Shown: in pieces, positions 27,485 through 37,384 of the stretch
How positions within the stretch are numbered: the first letter of the stretch is position 1
Layout of the letters: every line of letters begins with the position of its first letter
From: Castellaniella sp.
Lineage (GTDB): Bacteria; Pseudomonadota; Gammaproteobacteria; Burkholderiales; Burkholderiaceae_B
Direction of reading: 5' to 3'
DNA: 40,803 nt
Assembly (NCBI GenBank): GCA_019104865.1
Contig: JAHRWZ010000088.1
Span: 1-40,803 of the forward strand
Program-made: the position numbers and the translations under genes
Notes under the pieces: model-generated
What the model was told of the DNA's origin: nothing
What the model saw: the letters and a program-made list of their open reading frames with translations, nothing else
Database searches by the model: none

Positions 27485-28198
27485 TCAGGGTTGCCAGCGG
27501 GTGAAGTTGCGATACATCAGCAAGCCGGGCGCTGCGCTCTTTTCTGGGTGAAACTGTACGGCAAAAATATTGTCGGTGGCAACGGCGCAGCAGAAGGGCT
27601 GCCCGTAGCGGCTGGTGGCCGCCGTGAGCGCCGCGTCGCCGGGTTCGGCGTAGTAGCTGTGAACGAAGTAGAACGGCGTGTCCTGGGCGATGCCGTCCCA
27701 GAGGGGATGCGCGCGGGTCTGGGTGACCGCGTTCCAGCCCATGTGCGGGACCTTCAACCGAGGGGGCGGCGTGTCCGCCGGGCGGGCGACAGGGTCATGC
27801 GCCGTGGTGCCCGGGCTGTCGGCGCAGGCGGAGCCGGTTGCCGCAGGCTGGTCGAAGGCTGGCCCCTGGAAGCGGCGCACACGTCCCGCGAGCAGACCAA
27901 GGCCGGGCGTGTCGCCTTCGTCGCTGCCGTCGAACAGCATCTGTTCGCCGACGCAGACGCCCAGCAGGGGCTTTTCGCGGGCGGCGCGCAACACGGCGTC
28001 GCGCAGGCCCGAGGTATCGAGCGTGTGCATGCAGTCGGGCATGGCTCCCTGGCCGGGAAACACGATGCGGTCGGCCGCCAGGATGTCGGCGGCGCTGCGC
28101 GCGATACGGATGTCCTGGTCCGGGGCGGCCGCCTGCAGGGCGCGCGCGACGGAGTGGAAATTACCCATGCCGTAGTCGACGATGGCGATGCGTGTCAC
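27485..28198 (-). CDS. hisH: Imidazole glycerol phosphate synthase, glutaminase subunit
   Basis: 237 residues from a GTG start, a class I glutamine amidotransferase that feeds ammonia to His[19 protein letters not shown] opens the protein; the triad is Cys82 ([11 protein letters not shown]), His217 and Glu219 (VQFHPEKS). The conserved KVPHMGWN is at about 149. Residues about 113-146 are a Pro/Ala/Asp-rich insertion in a place where the family normally has a short loop, which makes this HisH longer than usual. It sits 58 bases after hisB and 45 before hisA. Confidence 0.96.
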   Translation of the reverse strand: MTRIAIVDYGMGNFHSVARALQAAAPDQDIRIARSAADILAADRIVFPGQGAMPDCMHTLDTSGLRDAVLRAAREKPLLGVCVGEQMLFDGSDEGDTPGLGLLAGRVRRFQGPAFDQPAATGSACADSPGTTAHDPVARPADTPPPRLKVPHMGWNAVTQTRAHPLWDGIAQDTPFYFVHSYYAEPGDAALTAATSRYGQPFCCAVATDNIFAVQFHPEKSAAPGLLMYRNFTRWQP

Positions 28199-28256
28199 GG
28201 TGCGGTGGTCCTGATGTGGTGTCGGGTCGAAAGGCGTGCGATGGGGATGCCGTCGG

Positions 28257-28844
28257 TCAGAGGGCGCCTTTAGTGGACGGAATCGTGCCGCCGGCGCGCG
28301 GATCGACTTCCGCAGCCATGCGCAGCGCGCGTCCAAAGGCCTTGAAGATGGTTTCGCACTGGTGGTGCGCGTTTTCCCCGCGCAGGTTGTCGATGTGGAC
28401 GGTGGCCTGGGCATGGTTCACGAAGCCCTGGAAGAATTCGCGCGCCAGATCCACGTCGAAGGTACCGATGCGCGCCCGGACATAGTCCACGTGATAGAAC
28501 AGGCCGGGACGGCCGGACAGGTCCACCACGACGCGCGAGAGGGCCTCGTCCAGCGGAACGTAGGCGTGACCATAACGGCGCAGCCCCGCCTTGGTGCCCA
28601 CGGCGGCGGCAAAGGCCTGGCCCAGGGTGATGCCGACGTCCTCGACGCTGTGATGGTCATCGATGTGCGTGTCGCCGTCACAACGGATGTCCAGGTCGAA
28701 CAGGCCATGGCGGGCGATCTGGTCCAGCATGTGGTCCAGGAACGGAACGCCAGTGTTCAGGGTGCGGGCCCCCGTACCGTCCAGGTTGATGGTGACGCGG
28801 ATCCGGGTTTCTTGCGTGTTGCGTTCGATCGTGGCAGTGCGCAT
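28257..28844 (-). CDS. hisB: Imidazoleglycerol-phosphate dehydratase
   Basis: 195 residues, the single-function dehydratase, not the two-function enterobacterial fusion with a histidinol phosphatase. The manganese-binding motifs [11 protein letters not shown] and [17 protein letters not shown] are intact, with [19 protein letters not shown] before them. It catalyses the seventh step, giving imidazole acetol phosphate. It directly follows hisD, at the place where hisC stands in related Burkholderiales operons. Confidence 0.97.
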   Translation of the reverse strand: MRTATIERNTQETRIRVTINLDGTGARTLNTGVPFLDHMLDQIARHGLFDLDIRCDGDTHIDDHHSVEDVGITLGQAFAAAVGTKAGLRRYGHAYVPLDEALSRVVVDLSGRPGLFYHVDYVRARIGTFDVDLAREFFQGFVNHAQATVHIDNLRGENAHHQCETIFKAFGRALRMAAEVDPRAGGTIPSTKGAL

Positions 28845-28911
28845 GGCTTTGAGGGGTGTCCTGGGCGGTGTCGGTCGCGAGGCGGCGAAAGCGTGGGGCT
28901 GGGGCCCGGCG

Positions 28912-30219
28912 TCAGGCCGGGTCGTTCAGGCGCAGGGCGGCGCTGGCGGCATGGGCATGCAGGCCTTCGCTGGTGGCCAGGGTGACGGCGATGCGGCCCA
29001 GAGTCTGCGCCCCTGTCGCGGAAACCTGGATCAGGCTGCTGCGCTTCTGGAAATCATACACGCCCAGTGGCGAGGAAAAGCGTGCCGTGCGGGCGGTGGG
29101 CAATACATGGTTGGGGCCGGCACAATAGTCGCCCAGGGATTCCGAGCTGTAGGCGCCCATGAAGATCGCGCCGGCGTGGCGAATCAGCGGCAGAACGGCC
29201 TGCGGGTCGCGGACGGACAGTTCCAGGTGTTCGGGGGCGATCCGGTTGACCAGGGAGCAGGCCTGTTCCAGATCGGTCGTATGGATCAGCGCGCCGCGAT
29301 TGCCCAGACTGACGCGCAGGATGTCGGCGCGCGGCTGCTGCGGCAGCAACCGTTCGATGGCGTCCCGGACCGCGTTCAGGTAGGCCTCGTCCGGGCACAG
29401 CAGGATGGCCTGGGCGAGTTCGTCGTGTTCAGCCTGGGAGAACAGATCCACCGCGAGCCATTCCGCCGGTGTGCTGCCGTCGGCCACGATGAGGATTTCC
29501 GAGGGGCCGGCGATCATGTCGATGCCCACCGTGCCGAAGACCCGCCGTTTGGCGGCTGCCACGTAGGCATTGCCCGGTCCGACGATCTTGTCCACGGCCG
29601 GTAGCGTCTGTGTGCCGTAGGCCAGCGCGCCCACGGCTTGGGCGCCGCCGATGGCGAAGATGCGGTCCACACCGCCCAGCGCGGCGGCGGCGAGCACCAT
29701 TGGGTTGCGCGTGCCCCCGGGTGTGGGCGTGACCATGATCAGTTCCGGCACGCCGGCGACTTTTGCCGGAATGGCATTCATCAGGACCGACGAGGGGTAG
29801 GCGGCCTTGCCGCCCGGGACGTAGAGGCCTACGCGGTCCAGCGGAGTGATCTGCTGGCCGAGCATCGTCCCGTCGGGTTCGGTGTACGTCCAGGTCTGGG
29901 CGCGCTGGTGTTCATGGTAGCGCCGGACCCGTTCAGCCGCGGCTTCCAGGGCTGCGCGCCGGTCGGCGGGCAGGCCGGCCAACGCCGCCTGGCAGTCGCT
30001 GCGCGGGATTTCCAGGGCGGTCAGGCTGCCGGCCTGGACGCGGTCGAATCGGGCCGTGTAGTCCAGCACCGCCGCATCGCCGCGCGTCTGTACGTCGTGC
30101 AGGATGTCGCGCACCGTCGATTCGATGGATTCGTCCTGCGAGGCGTCGTAGGCCAGCAGGCGGGTCAGGGCCGAGTCGAAATCAGCGGAACGGGTATCCA
30201 GGCGGTTGATGAGCGGCAT
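28912..30219 (-). CDS. hisD: Histidinol dehydrogenase
   Basis: 435 residues, a zinc enzyme that oxidises histidinol to histidine in two NAD steps. [59 protein letters not shown] and [14 protein letters not shown] are family hallmarks, as is [14 protein letters not shown] with conserved Gln and His residues. The ATG at 30219 ([14 protein letters not shown]) is preferred over a TTG six codons upstream. The next gene, after 67 bases, is hisB; no hisC lies between. Confidence 0.96.
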   Translation of the reverse strand: MPLINRLDTRSADFDSALTRLLAYDASQDESIESTVRDILHDVQTRGDAAVLDYTARFDRVQAGSLTALEIPRSDCQAALAGLPADRRAALEAAAERVRRYHEHQRAQTWTYTEPDGTMLGQQITPLDRVGLYVPGGKAAYPSSVLMNAIPAKVAGVPELIMVTPTPGGTRNPMVLAAAALGGVDRIFAIGGAQAVGALAYGTQTLPAVDKIVGPGNAYVAAAKRRVFGTVGIDMIAGPSEILIVADGSTPAEWLAVDLFSQAEHDELAQAILLCPDEAYLNAVRDAIERLLPQQPRADILRVSLGNRGALIHTTDLEQACSLVNRIAPEHLELSVRDPQAVLPLIRHAGAIFMGAYSSESLGDYCAGPNHVLPTARTARFSSPLGVYDFQKRSSLIQVSATGAQTLGRIAVTLATSEGLHAHAASAALRLNDPA

Positions 30220-30327
30220 GACGATAGGGCGGCGCAAAAGGGTATCTTACCGAATTTGCCGCTGGGGGGTGCGGGCGGCCGCGATGGGCCTTGTCCCGCC
30301 GTGACCCGATTGGCCTTGCCTGCCCCG

Positions 30328-30993
30328 TCAGGCCATCCGCACGGAGGCCTGTGCGAACGCATCCAGGAAGGGTTGCAGGCGTGGGCCCTGCATCTTCAGG
30401 GCGGCCTGGTTGACGATCAGGCGTGACGAAATCTGGCGGATTTCCTCGACTTCGACCAGTTTGTTGGCGCGCAGAGTACCGCCCGAGGACACCAGGTCCA
30501 CGATGGCATCGGCCAGGCCGACCAGCGGCGCGAGTTCCATCGAGCCGTAGAGTTTGATGATGTCCACGTGCACGCCTTTGGCGGCGAAGTGTTCGCGGGC
30601 GGCGCGCACGTATTTCGTGGCGATGCGCAGGCGCGAGCCCTGGCGTACGGCCGTCTGGTAATCGAAGCCTTCGGGGGCGGCCACGCACAGGCGGCAGCGG
30701 GCGATGTTCAGGTCGATGGGCTGATACAGGCCGCCCGGATGCTGCGCCATGTGTTCGTGCAGCACATCCTTGCCGGCGATGCCGAAGTCGGCTGCGCCAT
30801 ACTGCACGTAGGTGGGCACGTCCGAGGCGCGCACGATGATGATGCGCAGGGCGTCCGAGTCGGTTGGCAGGATCAGCTTGCGCGAGGTCTCTGGGTTTTC
30901 GGGCACGCCCACGCCGGCGGCGGCCAGCAGCGGCAGGGTTTCTTCGAAGATGCGTCCCTTGGACAGGGCCAGGGTAAGGAGGGCTTGTGCCAT
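30328..30993 (-). CDS. hisG: ATP phosphoribosyltransferase, short form
   Basis: 221 residues, so the short form that lacks the C-terminal histidine-binding domain and needs HisZ as a regulatory partner. It catalyses the first step, ATP plus PRPP to phosphoribosyl-[60 protein letters not shown] and the PRPP loop [18 protein letters not shown] are clear. It follows murA by 12 bases. hisZ is not in this window. Confidence 0.97.
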   Translation of the reverse strand: MAQALLTLALSKGRIFEETLPLLAAAGVGVPENPETSRKLILPTDSDALRIIIVRASDVPTYVQYGAADFGIAGKDVLHEHMAQHPGGLYQPIDLNIARCRLCVAAPEGFDYQTAVRQGSRLRIATKYVRAAREHFAAKGVHVDIIKLYGSMELAPLVGLADAIVDLVSSGGTLRANKLVEVEEIRQISSRLIVNQAALKMQGPRLQPFLDAFAQASVRMA

Positions 30994-31005
30994 GCGTCGG
31001 TTCGC

Positions 31006-32503
<1,498 letters not shown>

Positions 32504-32506
32504 GGC

Positions 32507-33298
32507 TCAACTCCGTAATTTGTAGCCGCGCGCCAGCAGGCGCAGGGCGAAAAGGCTCAGGGCGATGGCGACGGCCAGCACGACAGCCAGCCCGCGCCAG
32601 GGGGATACGTCGGATACGGCGAAAAAGCCGTAGCGGAATCCGTCGATCATGTAGAACGCTGGATTCCAGCGGGATACGGCCTGCCAGAAAGGGGGCAGGC
32701 TGTGGATGGAGTAAAACACCCCGGAGAGGAACGTGGCGGGCACGATCAGGAAATTCTGAAAGGCCGCCAACTGGTCGAATTTTTCCGACCACAGGCCTGC
32801 GATCAGACCCAGCGTGCCCAGGATCCAGCAAGACAGCACGGCGAAGGTCAGCAGCCAGATTGGTTCGGTGACCGGCAATGCCACGAAAAACAGCGCCATG
32901 GCCCAGATGCAGATGCCGACCGTCAGGCCGCGTGCGACGGCCGCCAGCAGGTAGGCGGTGAAGATCTGCCGGTGCGAGAAAGGCGGCAGCAGCACGAAAA
33001 TCAGATTGCCCGTGATGCGGCTTTGGATCAGGGATGAGGACGGGTTGGCGAAGCTGTTTTGCAGCATGCTCATCATCATCAGGCCCGGAATCAGAAAGGC
33101 CGTGTAGGACAAGCTGCCGTAGACGTGTACCCGGTCTTCCAGCACGTGGGAAAAGATCAGCAGGTACAGCAGCGCCGTCACCACCGGGGCGGCGATCGTC
33201 TGCAGGCCGACCTTCCAGAAGCGCATCAGTTCCTTGTGCAGCAGCGTGGGGAACCCCGAGCCCATGATGGGCCGGGCTTGGGCGACGGGGCGGATCAC
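32507..33298 (-). CDS. ABC-2 type transporter permease, YadH-like
   Basis: 263 residues from a GTG that overlaps the ATPase stop (GTGA). Six expected membrane helices; TLLHKELMRFWKVGLQTIAA before the first and the family region LIPGLMMMSMLQNSFANPSS are typical. Forms an exporter with the ATPase encoded upstream. In Burkholderiales this pair usually stands between the mla genes and bolA-murA. The substrate is unknown; a role in envelope lipid or polysaccharide export is only inferred from the location. Confidence 0.9.
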   Translation of the reverse strand: MIRPVAQARPIMGSGFPTLLHKELMRFWKVGLQTIAAPVVTALLYLLIFSHVLEDRVHVYGSLSYTAFLIPGLMMMSMLQNSFANPSSSLIQSRITGNLIFVLLPPFSHRQIFTAYLLAAVARGLTVGICIWAMALFFVALPVTEPIWLLTFAVLSCWILGTLGLIAGLWSEKFDQLAAFQNFLIVPATFLSGVFYSIHSLPPFWQAVSRWNPAFYMIDGFRYGFFAVSDVSPWRGLAVVLAVAIALSLFALRLLARGYKLRS

Positions 33299-34086
33299 AG
33301 TTCGGCCTCCAGCAGGGAATCATCATGCATGATGTGCACGAAGGCGTCTTCCAGGTCGGAGCCGCCGAAACGGGCCATCAGGGCCTGGGTTGTGTCCAGG
33401 GCTACGATATGGCCGGATTTCAACATGGCAACCCGGCCGCACAGCGATTCGGCCTCTTCCAGATAATGCGTCGTGAGCAGGATGGTGTGTCCGGCCTGAT
33501 TCAAGCGGGTGATGAAGTCCCACAGCGTGCGGCGCAGATCCACGTCGACCCCGGCCGTGGGTTCGTCCAGGATGATGACGGGCGGGCGGTGCACCAATGC
33601 CTGCGCGACCAGGACCCGCCGCTTCATGCCGCCCGACAGAGCGCGCATGTTGATCTCGGCCTTGTCCAGCAATCCGAGATTATCCAGAATCTCGTCGATC
33701 CAGTCGTCATTGTTGCGCAGCCCGAAGTAGCCGGACTGCAGGCGCAGGGTCTCGCGTACGGTGAAGAACGGGTCGTAGACGAGTTCCTGGGGGACGACCC
33801 CCAGCGACTGACGGGCGCGGCGAAAGTCGCCGACCACGTCGTAGTCACAGACCCGGGCGGTGCCCCGTGTCGCGTGCGCCAGACCGGCCAGGATGGAGAT
33901 CAGGGTCGTCTTGCCCGCGCCGTTGGGGCCCAGCAAACCGAAGAATTCGCCGTGCTCGACCGTCAGGGTGACGTCGTGCAGGGCCTGAAAACCGGTGGGC
34001 ACGGGACGCCCCGCCAGCCGATCACGCAGGGATCGCTGAGCAGGGGCATAGACTTTGGAGATATTTTGCAGGTCGAGGGCGGGCAT
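33295..34086 (-). CDS. ABC transporter ATP-binding protein, YadG-like
   Basis: 263 residues. Walker A GPNGAGKTT, signature LSGGMKRR, Walker B VIILDEPTAGVD and the H-loop LLTTHYLEEAE are all intact, so it should hydrolyse ATP. The ATG at 34086 (MPALDLQNISKVY) fits the family start; an upstream ATG at 34119 would add 11 residues coded by a perfect hairpin. Partner of the permease gene that overlaps its stop. Confidence 0.93.
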   Translation of the reverse strand: MPALDLQNISKVYAPAQRSLRDRLAGRPVPTGFQALHDVTLTVEHGEFFGLLGPNGAGKTTLISILAGLAHATRGTARVCDYDVVGDFRRARQSLGVVPQELVYDPFFTVRETLRLQSGYFGLRNNDDWIDEILDNLGLLDKAEINMRALSGGMKRRVLVAQALVHRPPVIILDEPTAGVDVDLRRTLWDFITRLNQAGHTILLTTHYLEEAESLCGRVAMLKSGHIVALDTTQALMARFGGSDLEDAFVHIMHDDSLLEAEL

Positions 34087-34094
34087 GAGCAGAC

Positions 34095-34120
34095 AATGGC
34101 GCCCCGAAGTGGGCGCCATT
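34095..34120. other. Perfect hairpin just upstream of the ABC ATPase gene
   Basis: AATGGCGCCC (34095-34104) pairs with GGGCGCCATT (34111-34120), a 10-base stem with a 6-base loop, ending 8 bases before the ATG of the minus-strand ATPase gene. In that mRNA it would cover the ribosome-binding region, or terminate or protect transcripts arriving from mlaC. No T tract is seen on either side. Confidence 0.6.
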
Positions 34121-34166
34121 AAGCATTATAAGCGGTGATCCTGGAGTGGGGACTGGAGATGCCGCA

Positions 34167-34373
34167 GCCGTCGAGCTGGCATGAGGGGGTGGTGCAAACG
34201 CGTGAGGCGCCAGCCGCTTCTGAAGGGAAGCCGGGGGACGTCGGCGGGTGTGTCTGAGCCGCGAAGCGGCGAGTTCGCCCGCCGCCCGGCTGGACGAAGA
34301 AGGGCTGGGCAGTCCGACCGGAGGGAGGACCGCCGAACAGAGCGCACCACCCCCCTCATGCCAGCTCGACGGC
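34167..34373. repeat. Nested inverted-repeat element between mlaC and the ABC exporter
   Basis: Outer arms of 29 and 30 bases (34167-34195 and 34344-34373), starting GCCGTCGAGCTGGCATGAGG on the left, are inverted copies differing by one inserted G. Inside is a nested set: AGCCGGG/CCCGGCT (34229-34235, 34285-34291), GGCGGG/CCCGCC (34243-34248, 34278-34283) and GCCGC/GCGGC with a GAA loop (34258-34270), plus GGCAGTCC/GGACCGCC (one mismatch) near 34308-34334. There is no convincing ORF and no clear target-site duplication. It could be a MITE or REP-type dispersed repeat, or a structured RNA. It fills the place where mlaB stands in related operons. Confidence 0.75.
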
Positions 34374-34377
34374 GTGT

Positions 34378-35034
34378 TTACTGCGATTGCCCGCTCTTCG
34401 CGTTCAGCGCCTTGATCAGCCCATTGATCCCGCTGTTGCCGATTTCCTGGGAGAACTGATTGCGATAATTCTGAATCAGCCAGATGCCCTCGACGTTCAG
34501 ATCGTAGACTTTCCAGCCGGCATCCGTATGTTCCAGCCGGTAGTCCACGCCGATCGGAGCACCGTTGGGTTGCGACACCAGCGTGCGCACGACCGCGTCA
34601 TTGGCCTGGTTGCCCTCGCGGAACGGTTGCAGCGTGATCGTCGTGCTCGGGGTCACCCGCGTGAAGGCCCCGCTGTAGGTGCGGATCAGCGTGCCGGTGA
34701 AGGCCTTGACCAGCTCGCTTTGCTGTTCGGCCGATGCCTGACGCCAGTAGCGCCCAGCCGCCAGGCGTGTGGTTTTGTTCATGTCCACATAGGGCAGTGC
34801 GTACTTGCGCACGATGGCCGTGATGTGGCTGACGTCACCCTGGATGGCCTTCGGGTCGGCCTTGACGGCCTCGAGCATGTTGTCGGCGACCGAGGACAGG
34901 AAGACATCCGGTGCGGCTTTCGGATCGACCGGCCGTTCAGCGTGAGCGATGGGCAGGGCACCAAGGCCCAGGGTGGCGCTCAGCAGGCACAGTTGCCCGA
35001 TCCGGCGCAGGTTAAAGAATGGCGAAATCATCAT
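34378..35034 (-). CDS. mlaC: Phospholipid-binding periplasmic protein MlaC
   Basis: 218 residues with a signal peptide ending near IAHA. RYWRQASAEQQSELVKAFTG, TLIRTYSGAF, GAPIGVDYRLEHTDAGWKVYD in pieces, and DLNVEGIWLIQNYRNQF identify the MlaC/Ttg2D family. MlaC carries phospholipid between the outer-membrane MlaA complex and the inner-membrane MlaFEDB complex. The double ATG (35034, 35031) follows GGAGTCCCTG; the first is used. It lies after mlaA, an order found in Burkholderiales. Its stop is 5 bases from the inverted-repeat element. Confidence 0.95.
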   Translation of the reverse strand: MMISPFFNLRRIGQLCLLSATLGLGALPIAHAERPVDPKAAPDVFLSSVADNMLEAVKADPKAIQGDVSHITAIVRKYALPYVDMNKTTRLAAGRYWRQASAEQQSELVKAFTGTLIRTYSGAFTRVTPSTTITLQPFREGNQANDAVVRTLVSQPNGAPIGVDYRLEHTDAGWKVYDLNVEGIWLIQNYRNQFSQEIGNSGINGLIKALNAKSGQSQ

Positions 35035-35120
35035 CAGGGACTCCAAGGGCGCCGGGACCGTCCCGCGCGCCCGGGTTTCCGGCGTGGGCACGGACGGACC
35101 GGGCCTGCGCTGGCGGGTTG

Positions 35121-35957
35121 CTACCGGGTGGGCTGGGCGTCCGGATCCTCGTAGACCGGCAGGTCGGTCTGGGCAGGGCTGGCGGTGTGATCCAGCGTGT
35201 CCTGGGTGCTGGCGCGTTCGCTTTGGCGGCGGCTGTCCAGCATAGCCTTGCGGCGCTGCAGATACGCGTCCCGGATGAAACTGTATTTGTCCAGGGCGAT
35301 CTGATCCACCAGGCGGTCGGCTTCCAGCAGGCCGGCCCGTGTATCCACAATATACAAGCCCAGGATCGAATTGCGAACCGGGATGTCGTCGATGGCGAAG
35401 ACCGCGGCCGTCGGGGTCACCGGGGCGGCCAGGGTGACGGCCGTGCCCACGCCATCACGTACCGTGCTGGGTCCCAGGAATGGCAGCACCATATAAGGGC
35501 CGTGGCCGAAACCCCAAACGCCCAGCGTCATGCCGAAGTCATTGGGGATCTTGCGCGCCCCGTGCATGGAAGCAATGTCGATGCAGCCGCCCAGACCCGC
35601 CGTGGTGTTGAACAGCACGCGTCCGAAGGTATCCACGAAGTCGCGCCCGCGCCCCTGCAGCAGGCTGTTAACGGCCGACCAGACGTCGCCCAGGTTGCCG
35701 AAGATGTTGTGGACACAGGTGCGCACCGGCTGGGGGGTGACCTTTTCGTAGCCGGTGGCGATTGGCTTCAGTACCGCGCGATCCACAGTGTCGTTGAAGG
35801 TGTATACGCCACGGTTATAGGATTCCCAGGGGTCGTTGGGTGACGGGTGGGGTACCTGGGCACAGCCGGCCATCAGCGCGACAGAGGCCAGCGCCAGACT
35901 GGCGCGGGTCAGTGAGCGGCGCGGAACGGATCGAAGATGTGTGTGGATCGCAGTCAT
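35121..35957 (-). CDS. mlaA: Outer-membrane lipoprotein MlaA (VacJ)
   Basis: 278 residues with a lipoprotein signal ending LMAGC (Cys32). NDPWESYNRGVYTFNDTVDR, FGNLGDVWSAVNSLLQG and DFGMTLGVWGFGHGPYMVLP are MlaA hallmarks. MlaA sits in the inner leaflet of the outer membrane with a porin and removes misplaced phospholipid. ATG 35957 is preferred over a TTG four codons upstream. The C-terminal 40 residues are polar and low in complexity. In E. coli mlaA is unlinked; here it is inside the operon. Confidence 0.95.
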   Translation of the reverse strand: MTAIHTHLRSVPRRSLTRASLALASVALMAGCAQVPHPSPNDPWESYNRGVYTFNDTVDRAVLKPIATGYEKVTPQPVRTCVHNIFGNLGDVWSAVNSLLQGRGRDFVDTFGRVLFNTTAGLGGCIDIASMHGARKIPNDFGMTLGVWGFGHGPYMVLPFLGPSTVRDGVGTAVTLAAPVTPTAAVFAIDDIPVRNSILGLYIVDTRAGLLEADRLVDQIALDKYSFIRDAYLQRRKAMLDSRRQSERASTQDTLDHTASPAQTDLPVYEDPDAQPTR

Positions 35958-36019
35958 GGAACGGTTCAAGCGGTCGACGGACGAGCCGTCGGACGAAATG
36001 GGTTGCGTATTGTAACCAC

Positions 36020-36583
36020 TTAATGCGTGGCGGCAGGTGCGGCGCCGGCCGGGGAACCGGATGACGGCACCGCAGGTGGCGTCGGCGAGCCGGTCGGGGC
36101 GCCATTCGTAGCCGGCGCGGTCGACCCGCCCTTTTCCGCCGAGTTATACAGGAACTTGCTGATCAGGTCTTCGAGTACGACCGCCGATTGCGTGAACCGG
36201 ATCGTGCCGCCGTCGGCCAGGTTCTTGTCCTCACCGCCCGGTGTCAGGCCGACGTATTGCTCGCCCAGCAGACCCGATGTCAGGATCGAGGCCGACGTAT
36301 CCTCTGGAAATGTGTACTGTTTTTCCATGTCCAGCGTGACGGTTGCCTGGAAGCGCTGGTTGTCGAAGCCGACCGAGGCGACCCGGCCGACCACGACGCC
36401 GCTGCTCTTGACTGGTGCGCGCACCTTCAGCCCGCCGATGTTGTCGAAATCGGCATGCACCTGGTATGTCGGCGCGAAGGAGAAAGAACTCATGTTGCCG
36501 GCGCGCAGGGCCAGGAACACCAGAGCTATCAGGCCCAGAAGAATGAACAGGCCAACCCAAAAATCCGTTTTTTCGCGTGTCAT
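36020..36583 (-). CDS. mlaD: MCE-domain phospholipid transport protein MlaD
   Basis: 187 residues: an N-terminal membrane helix (TDFWVGLFILLGLIALVFLA), one MCE domain (YQVHADFDNIGGLKVRAPVK, VGRVASVGFDNQRF, SGLLGEQYVGLTPGG) and an Ala/Pro/Gly/Ser-rich tail from about residue 155. MlaD forms the hexameric ring of the inner-membrane Mla complex. It starts 12 bases after mlaE. Confidence 0.96.
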   Translation of the reverse strand: MTREKTDFWVGLFILLGLIALVFLALRAGNMSSFSFAPTYQVHADFDNIGGLKVRAPVKSSGVVVGRVASVGFDNQRFQATVTLDMEKQYTFPEDTSASILTSGLLGEQYVGLTPGGEDKNLADGGTIRFTQSAVVLEDLISKFLYNSAEKGGSTAPATNGAPTGSPTPPAVPSSGSPAGAAPAATH

Positions 36584-36595
36584 GAAAATCGATCC

Positions 36596-37384
36596 TTAGT
36601 GCGCGAACATCAGCGCCGTCAACAGGAAATCCAGCCCCAGCACGGCCAGCGCGCCGCTGACCACCGTGCGGGTGGTGGCCCGGGACACTCCTTCCGGGGT
36701 AGCCCGGGACGTCCAGCCTTGGTAGAGTGCGATCAGGGTGACCACGACGCCGAACACCAGGCTCTTGATGACGCCATTGAGCACGTCTTTTACCACGTCG
36801 ACCCCGCCCTGCATCTGCGACCAGAAGGCCCCTGGGTCGATGCCGATCAGCACGACGCCGACGAACCAGCCCCCCAGGATGCCGACCATGGAAAAGACCG
36901 CCGCCAGCACCGGCATGGCAATCACGCCCCCCCAGAATCTGGGCGTCAGGACCCGGCGCACCGGGTCGACGGCCATGACCTCCATGGCCGACAGCTGTTC
37001 ACCCGCTTTCATCAGCCCGATCTCGGCCGTGAGCGACGTGCCGGCCCGGCCGGCAAAGAGCAGCGCCGTGACCACCGGACCCAGTTCGCGCACCAGCGAT
37101 AGCGCAACCAGCAGGCCCAGGGCTTCCTCGGAGCCATAGCGTTCCAGTGTGTAATAGCCCTGTAGCCCCAGAACGAAGCCGACGAACAAGCCGGACACGC
37201 TGATGATCAGCAGCGAGTGATTGCCGATGAAGTGCACCTGCTGGGCGGTCAGCCGAGGACGGCGCCACAGGATGCCGCTGCGGGCCAGGATGGCGAAGAA
37301 CAGGCGGACGAAGGCGCCCAGGCCGACCACCATCGATACGAAATTGTGGCCCAGGGAGGCAATATGAAGAGAGGGGCGATTCAT
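36596..37384 (-). CDS. mlaE: Phospholipid ABC transporter permease MlaE
   Basis: 262 residues with five to six membrane segments. GLFVGFVLGLQGYYTLERYG, LVRELGPVVTALLFAGRAGT and SLTAEIGLMKAGEQLSAMEV are the MlaE signature regions. The start overlaps the mlaF stop (ATGA), indicating coupled translation. Confidence 0.97.
   Translation of the reverse strand: MNRPSLHIASLGHNFVSMVVGLGAFVRLFFAILARSGILWRRPRLTAQQVHFIGNHSLLIISVSGLFVGFVLGLQGYYTLERYGSEEALGLLVALSLVRELGPVVTALLFAGRAGTSLTAEIGLMKAGEQLSAMEVMAVDPVRRVLTPRFWGGVIAMPVLAAVFSMVGILGGWFVGVVLIGIDPGAFWSQMQGGVDVVKDVLNGVIKSLVFGVVVTLIALYQGWTSRATPEGVSRATTRTVVSGALAVLGLDFLLTALMFAH

Noticed and set aside
26726..28273. 515-codon plus-strand frame opposite hisA and hisH
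   Set aside because: Antisense shadow; hisA and hisH on the other strand have intact active-site motifs.
36151..36175. A third GGAACTT with a 14-base gap
   Set aside because: It is followed by CGAG rather than CGTT, lies inside mlaD coding sequence on the other strand and precedes no plus-strand gene.
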